Assembly: GCF_002050515.1 (NCBI RefSeq)
Contig: NZ_LTAY01000036.1
Span: 1-36,265 of the forward strand
DNA: 36,265 nucleotides
Source: Clostridium thermobutyricum DSM 4928
Lineage (GTDB): Bacteria > Bacillota > Clostridia > Clostridiales > Clostridiaceae
Direction: 5' to 3'
The notes beneath the pieces were generated by a model, which worked only from the letters and a program-made list of their open reading frames with translations, made no database searches and was not told the DNA's origin. Shown in pieces: positions 32,171 through 36,265 of this stretch (the stretch's first letter is position 1; every line of letters begins with the position of its first letter). A program made the translations under genes and the position numbers.

Positions 32171-32896
32171 ATGGATAAAGAAAGTTTAATTAACTATATA
32201 ATAGAAATAATAAAAGTATTTTATAAATTACAAAGAGAGCTTCATATAGAAAGTATAGAAAAAATAGAAGATGGTTTTTTATTAAAGGATAATATAAGTG
32301 ATTTAGAAGAATGGCAAATATATAATGTAGGATATTTTATTGAAAAAAAAGCAAATAAAAAAGAAATATATAGGAAATTAGATGTATTAAGAAAAGATAT
32401 ATCTGTAAAAAATAAAGATTTAATAGTAAATGAAGCAGGTGAAATATTTTATATAAGTGAAAAAATAAAATACTTAGATAAAAAGTTAAAATACTTACAA
32501 AAGAAAAGTGAAAGATATAAGTATTCGAAATATAGTTTCAAAATAAATGCAAATAAAATCAATTTAGAAAAATTGGTATTAGATTTAATAAATAAAGATT
32601 TAAAAATAAACAAAGAGAATAAAGCAATTTGTATTATAAATAATCAAAATATAAATTTAGGGGTTAATGCAGAAAAAATAATAGAGGAACTATCTTGGAT
32701 AAAAAAAAGAAAATCTAAAAAGTTAGAATTAATACTACCTTTTAAAGATAAGGTTTGTTTAGATTTTATTTTTATAAAAGATTATATACTAGTTATTGAA
32801 GTTGAATATATAAAGAAATATAATATATTAAATATTAAAGAGTTACAAAATAAACAAGATGTAGAAAACTACTTAAATACATTTATAGTAAAATAA
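32171..32896 (+). CDS. Hypothetical protein, 241 aa
   Basis: I do not recognise it. It is a soluble, very Lys/Ile/Asn-rich protein with an N-terminal helix pair (LINYIIEIIKVFYKLQRELH), a coiled-coil-like middle (about 95-118, IKYLDKKLKYLQKKSERYK) and a mixed C-terminal half with alternating hydrophobic strands (LDFIFIKDYILVIEVEYI). No Cys cluster, membrane segment or enzyme motif is visible. ATG 32171 follows GAGG at 8 nt. Its promoter holds the second palindromic operator, which links it to the DUF4064-lipoprotein operon. No clear terminator follows within 150 bp; 180 bp of AT-rich DNA separates it from the next, convergent gene. Confidence 0.62.
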   Translation: MDKESLINYIIEIIKVFYKLQRELHIESIEKIEDGFLLKDNISDLEEWQIYNVGYFIEKKANKKEIYRKLDVLRKDISVKNKDLIVNEAGEIFYISEKIKYLDKKLKYLQKKSERYKYSKYSFKINANKINLEKLVLDLINKDLKINKENKAICIINNQNINLGVNAEKIIEELSWIKKRKSKKLELILPFKDKVCLDFIFIKDYILVIEVEYIKKYNILNIKELQNKQDVENYLNTFIVK

Positions 32897-33056
32897 TATG
32901 AGTTTTAATATAAATGTATAGATATTTTATATATTAAAGAGATTAACATACAACTAAAAAAAGAGGTTATTAGAGAATATTTTAGAAATTAAAAAATTTA
33001 CAAGATAAAACATATAATTATGCTGAGTGAAGATTATTAGGTAATATTTTAAAAAT

Positions 33057-33087
33057 TAAAAAGCTGAATAATTAATTCAGCTTTTTT
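33057..33087. terminator. Terminator of the 61-aa membrane protein gene
   Basis: A 13-bp stem (33057-33069 with 33075-33087), loop AATTA, A and T runs on the two sides. It can end the minus-strand gene and any + strand readthrough. Confidence 0.85.
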
Positions 33088-33262
33088 TGTCTTTTAAAAT
33101 TTTAAAGTCATAAAACTTTTTTATACATATTGATGAAAAAAAGATTAAAAATAAAAAATTACTTAGACTTCTTTCAAAAAATAAACTAAGTATAGTTGCG
33201 AATAAACCTAATAAAGCAAAACCTAAAAAAGCTTTATCAAATAAAAATTTAAAATAATCCAA
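33077..33262 (-). CDS. Small membrane protein, 61 aa
   Basis: Two predicted helices (AFLGFALLGLFATILSLF and LSNFLFLIFFSSICI) joined by a short charged loop, and a basic C-terminus (KILKDKKS). I chose TTG 33262 because GGAGGTG lies 6-8 nt before it; ATG 33277 overlaps that SD and has no SD of its own. No family is recognised. It is divergent from the sigma-H-controlled 112-aa gene. Confidence 0.62.
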   Translation of the reverse strand: MDYFKFLFDKAFLGFALLGLFATILSLFFERSLSNFLFLIFFSSICIKKFYDFKILKDKKS

Positions 33263-33361
33263 ATTGCCCACCTCCATGTAATTTTATATAGTTTTATCAA
33301 ATTGATATAAAATTATTCATGTAGATAAGTTGAATAATAATTTTAAAATATTATAAAAGAA

Positions 33362-33390
33362 AAAGGAATTATTAAAACTTTGTAGAATAT
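33362..33390 (+). promoter_or_regulatory. Sigma-H promoter of the 112-aa gene
   Basis: AAAGGAATT (33362-33370), 11-bp spacer, GTAGAATAT (33382-33390). Both boxes and the spacer length are identical to the spoVS promoter at 10201-10229; the spacers differ in sequence, so this is not a duplicated segment. Confidence 0.82.
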
Positions 33391-33447
33391 AATAATTATA
33401 TGGATGTAAAGGTTATCAAAAGTTATCGAAGGTAAGGGGGAGAGCTT

Positions 33448-33786
33448 ATGTATTTTATGCCAGAAAGTTTAAATGTGATTATTGAAAATAAAACTAATAA
33501 GGATATTTTAGGACTTGAACTTAAATACTTAAATGATATAGGAAGGAAAGCAAAAGCTTGTAAAATAAAAGCAGGAGATTCAGTAAATCTTGTTATAGAA
33601 ACAAAAAATGTTAGTAAAACAAATAAATTTATATTAAAAACAAGAGAAGGAATGGCCTATATTGTTGATTGTAATATATTAGAGAACAATTGTAATCTTT
33701 ATTTAAAAATATATTTGAATAAGATTTTTGATGGAGAAATAGAATTTGAAGCAGAATATTTAAAATTTGAAAATGCAATAGCCTAA
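33448..33786 (+). CDS. Hypothetical protein under sigma-H control, 112 aa
   Basis: I do not recognise the family. It is soluble and beta-rich by eye: LNVIIENKTNKDILGLELKY, then GDSVNLVIETKN and MAYIVDCNILENNCNLYLKI. This alternation suggests a single Ig-like or other beta sandwich domain of the inside of the cell, since no signal peptide is seen. Two Cys lie near residues 76 and 82. ATG 33448 follows AAGGGGGAG. The sigma-H promoter about 60 nt upstream implies expression at the start of sporulation or in stationary phase. A strong terminator follows, so it is a single-gene unit. Confidence 0.7.
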   Translation: MYFMPESLNVIIENKTNKDILGLELKYLNDIGRKAKACKIKAGDSVNLVIETKNVSKTNKFILKTREGMAYIVDCNILENNCNLYLKIYLNKIFDGEIEFEAEYLKFENAIA

Positions 33787-33789
33787 AAT

Positions 33790-33820
33790 AAAAGAGTTCG
33801 ATTATAAATCGAACTCTTTT
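33790..33820 (+). terminator. Terminator after the 112-aa gene
   Basis: A perfect 14-bp stem (33790-33803 with 33807-33820), loop ATA, T run. It contains GTTCGATT, which is part of the stem and not an SOS box. Confidence 0.93.
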
Positions 33821-33834
33821 TAATTTTTTAAAAC

Positions 33835-33863
33835 TTGTACGTAAATAAAGTTGACGGTATAAT
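33835..33863 (+). promoter_or_regulatory. Promoter of the PPP phosphatase gene
   Basis: TTGTAC (33835-33840), 17-bp spacer, TATAAT (33858-33863). Confidence 0.62.
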
Positions 33864-33908
33864 TAATATGTAAAGTAATTTACACTTAATACTTTAGGAG
33901 GCGGTGTT

Positions 33909-34742
33909 ATGGCGAAGTATATAATGAGCGATATACATGGGCAATACAAGCTATTTACAGAGTTTTTAGAGAAAATAAATTTTTCGGAAGAAGATAATTT
34001 ATATATAAATGGAGATTTAATTGATAGATGCATAGGTTCAGCTTATCTTATAGATTTCGTATTACAGAATGATAATGTAAATTTAATTCTTGGAAATCAT
34101 GAAGAAATGTTTATAAAGGCTTATGAAAAAGTAGATTTAAATGAAGATTTAGATATAAGAGATGCTATTTATAAAAATGAAGATGGAGAAGAAATTAAAT
34201 GTAAAATTCATAAAGATGAAGATGTATCATTGTGGTTAGCAAATGGAGGCTTTGAAACTATTCAAGAAATAAGAAGATTTAATAGACATAGTGGTAGAGA
34301 TTTATTTAAAGAGTTTTATGAATATCTAAAAGAATGTCCAAAATGGATGCTAATAGATGAACATATAATATTTCATGCAGGAGTAGGGTTTTACTTTGGT
34401 AAAGATTATAGTGACGAAGAAATCCAATTTATACTTGCAAGAGCGGAAAAAGATGAAAGATTTCTTTGGGGAAGATATTTATGGGATTCAGCATTTTTAA
34501 AGGATAGTATAAAGATACCTTCAGAATATACTGGAGTAATAGGACATACTCCTATACAAAACACAGATTATTATGTTGAAAATCCTATACAAGATAGTAT
34601 TTTTAAAGAAAGTGAACATGGCTCTAAAATTATAAACATTGATTTTGGTACATATAAGAGTGGAATGATAGGAGCTTATGAAATGGATAATAAAGAAGTA
34701 AAAGTTCTTATTGATGGAGAGATTAAAAAATTTCAAATTTAA
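33909..34742 (+). CDS. PPP-family metallophosphatase (Ser/Thr phosphatase-like)
   Basis: A 277-aa phosphoesterase with the two-metal site of the PPP family: SDIHGQ (7-12), GDLIDR (35-40), LGNHEEM (61-67), FHAGVGF and GHTP near residue 212. In most relatives the second motif is GDxVDRG; here Cys41 replaces the Gly. The bacterial relatives are PrpA/PrpB-type protein phosphatases and Ap4A hydrolase ApaH; ApaH is less likely because the C-terminal region differs. ATG 33909 follows AGGAGGCGG. It lies 5 kb after a Ser/Thr kinase gene and could reverse its action, but nothing in the sequence proves this. Confidence 0.82.
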   Translation: MAKYIMSDIHGQYKLFTEFLEKINFSEEDNLYINGDLIDRCIGSAYLIDFVLQNDNVNLILGNHEEMFIKAYEKVDLNEDLDIRDAIYKNEDGEEIKCKIHKDEDVSLWLANGGFETIQEIRRFNRHSGRDLFKEFYEYLKECPKWMLIDEHIIFHAGVGFYFGKDYSDEEIQFILARAEKDERFLWGRYLWDSAFLKDSIKIPSEYTGVIGHTPIQNTDYYVENPIQDSIFKESEHGSKIINIDFGTYKSGMIGAYEMDNKEVKVLIDGEIKKFQI

Positions 34743-34780
34743 ATTAAAAGTCATAGAATTAATTCTATGACTTTTAATTT
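34741..34780. terminator. Perfect 40-bp palindrome, bidirectional terminator
   Basis: Bases 34741-34760 and 34761-34780 are exact reverse complements with no spacer. As RNA the inner bases form the loop. It begins in the stop codon of the phosphatase gene and ends just before the stop of the MFS gene. Confidence 0.9.
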
Positions 34781-35989
34781 TTATTCAACAGTTTTAATTT
34801 TTTTAAATGTTGGTATTATAAATATACTAAATAACAAAGCTAAAAAAGAAGCACATATTAAAATAAGTAAAGCTACATTTGAATGAAGTTTCCAAAGAGA
34901 CCCTACTATAGTAGTTCCTAAAAAGTCACCAACATAAAAACTTAAGTTTGATGAACCATTAGATATGCCTCTAAATTTATTATTAGATATATTATTTATA
35001 ATAGTTGGAATTAAACTAAATAATATATTATATCCAGATAGTAAAACAACAGCGCCTAATCCAACTAAAATCATATGTTTGTGTCCAATAAAAATTAAAC
35101 ATCCAAAGAAAAGGCATAAAGTTGCTACTACAGTTAATTCTTTTCCAAATCCTTTTTTTATAAATCTTGTAGAAAATCTCATAATAATTATTGCTATTAT
35201 TATTGATGGAGTAAAAATCATCCACATATTTTCAGGGCTAGTTAATTTATTTATATACTCTGGGATAATAAACATTCCTGAAATACCAACGAACCCATTA
35301 ATAAATGCAATAACTATAACAGCAACATAACTTCTATTTTTAAAAAGTTTTTTTATGTATGCAAAACTTTCTTTTGCTGATACAGAATTCTTTATATTTT
35401 TTTCCTCATTTCCATCCTTTTTTAAGTCTTTTAAAAAGAATAAAATCAAGAAAAACATAATCAGAATTGAAATAGTTGCAAGTATAAGTAATCCTCTAAC
35501 TGGCATAAATTTTCTAAGTATAGGTCCACCACCTAAAGCAAATGCAGAACATATACCTATAATTACTCCAACTATACTTATAGCATCAGCTCGCTTTTCA
35601 ATGCTTAAGCTACCTGAAAGCCATGCATATCCAGCAGAAGTTATAGCTCCAGCACCTTGTAAAGCTCTAGAAAAGATAAAAACATAAGCATTGTTTGCAA
35701 ATGTTGCAACAGTAATACCAATTAACATTAAAAATACACCAATTAATATCATTTTTTTATAGCCATATTTATCACTCCATGAACCAAATGGAATTTGAAA
35801 TAAACCTTGAGTTAAGCCGAAAATTCCTAATGCTATTCCTGCAAGGGCTAAAGTTCCATCTGATAATGAATTACAATAAATACCTACAAAAGGGGTTATT
35901 AAGTTCATAGCAATTTGCCTGAAACCTAATGCTAATCCAATAAGGATTATAAAAGTTAATTCTTCTTTAGTAAATAATTTGCTTTTCAT
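34781..35989 (-). CDS. MFS transporter, 12-TM
   Basis: A 402-aa major facilitator protein with 12 predicted helices. Motif A is GSWSDKYGYKKMILIGVFL (after helix 2), and RALQGAGAITSAGYAWLSG matches the helix 4-5 region of drug exporters (DHA1). A charged loop near the middle (KKDGNEEKNIKNSVSAKES) splits the two halves. ATG 35989 lies 6-7 nt after AGAGG; the earlier ATG 35995 abuts the SD. There is no regulator next to it. Substrate unknown. It is convergent with the phosphatase gene. Confidence 0.85.
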   Translation of the reverse strand: MKSKLFTKEELTFIILIGLALGFRQIAMNLITPFVGIYCNSLSDGTLALAGIALGIFGLTQGLFQIPFGSWSDKYGYKKMILIGVFLMLIGITVATFANNAYVFIFSRALQGAGAITSAGYAWLSGSLSIEKRADAISIVGVIIGICSAFALGGGPILRKFMPVRGLLILATISILIMFFLILFFLKDLKKDGNEEKNIKNSVSAKESFAYIKKLFKNRSYVAVIVIAFINGFVGISGMFIIPEYINKLTSPENMWMIFTPSIIIAIIIMRFSTRFIKKGFGKELTVVATLCLFFGCLIFIGHKHMILVGLGAVVLLSGYNILFSLIPTIINNISNNKFRGISNGSSNLSFYVGDFLGTTIVGSLWKLHSNVALLILICASFLALLFSIFIIPTFKKIKTVE

Positions 35990-35995
35990 AAACAT

Positions 35996-36265
35996 CCTCT
36001 TTTGCTGTAAATAATTTTAAATATTTTAATTTAAGAACATAAATAATAATATCAAGGAAATAAATCTTTGTTAATTAATAAAATTTGTTAAAAGAGTATA
36101 TAGTTTTAAATATAAATTGATAATTTTATATATTAATAAAGTTTAAAACTAATAGAGTATTATATGTAATTGTTTAAAATTAAATATTAAAAAAAAGTCT
36201 CAAAAGATTATAAAAAAGAATAATAATATGAATATTGAAATATAATTTTTTAACATCTATAAAGG
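35996..36265. other. AT-rich right end of the window
   Basis: 270 bp with no open frame with an SD, no clear hairpin and no repeat. It should hold the promoter of the MFS gene; none is convincing. Confidence 0.5.

Noticed and set aside
33795..33816. GTTCGATT...AATCGAAC looked like a second SOS box
   Set aside because: It is the stem of a perfect terminator after the 112-aa gene and does not have the 4-bp LexA spacer.
1..36265. CRISPR arrays, tRNA/rRNA genes, insertion sequences, prophage genes
   Set aside because: I looked for direct repeats with spacers, tRNA-like cloverleafs, transposase motifs and phage gene order on both strands and saw none.

Overview
The window is very AT-rich, low-GC Firmicute DNA with purine-rich, strong Shine-Dalgarno (SD) sites, frequent GTG/TTG starts and many short-loop hairpin terminators. 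It carries sporulation genes (ymxH, spoIIIE, spoVS) and typical clostridial gene content. The best guess is a Clostridium sensu stricto close to C. perfringens or C. baratii; the species is an inference from style and gene content. No rRNA, tRNA, CRISPR array, insertion sequence or prophage was recognised, so this looks like ordinary chromosome.

Region 1 (1-12.6 kb, all + strand) is a conserved housekeeping and sporulation core: ymxH, dapG, tepA, spoIIIE, rimO, pgsA, recA, rny, spoVS, ptsH, purB. The order ymxH-dapG-tepA-spoIIIE and pgsA-recA-rny-spoVS matches Bacillus synteny, with genes missing in between (spoVF, asd, dapA, cinA, ymdB). Clear control sites include a LexA/SOS box at recA, a consensus sigma-A promoter before rny, a textbook sigma-H promoter before spoVS, and hairpins that would bury the SD of ymxH and of tepA.

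Region 2 (12.8-21.5 kb) is mixed: an orphan CobQ-like amidotransferase, an unknown protein on the other strand, a DedA membrane protein, the translationally coupled clpS-clpA pair, a small Cys-rich zinc-ribbon protein, a pyridoxamine kinase with a GATAC-repeat operator candidate, a 40-aa basic protein, a membrane-anchored unknown and a DUF6398/TPR-like protein. Region 3 (21.5-25.8 kb, - strand) holds an SsuABC/TauABC-type ABC importer (permease-ATPase-binding protein) and a 14-TM DHA2 efflux pump.

Region 4 (26.1-36 kb) is the accessory part and the best place to look for something new. It holds a zinc-ribbon TcaA/YvbJ-like membrane protein, an HTH-like regulator divergent from a membrane-tethered Ser/Thr kinase without PASTA repeats, a DUF4064 membrane protein with a DUF4352 lipoprotein, a DUF4145 coiled-coil protein, several unknowns, a PPP-family phosphatase and an MFS transporter. 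Two promoters here, before the DUF4064-lipoprotein operon and before an unknown 241-aa protein, carry the same palindrome (TACGCTYTAAGCGTACC) exactly 30 bp from their -10 start, the place of a class II activator. A third gene, for an unknown 112-aa protein, has a sigma-H promoter whose two core boxes and spacer length are identical to those of spoVS. The simplest reading is an envelope-sensing and stationary-phase signalling neighbourhood; the grouping into one system is inference.
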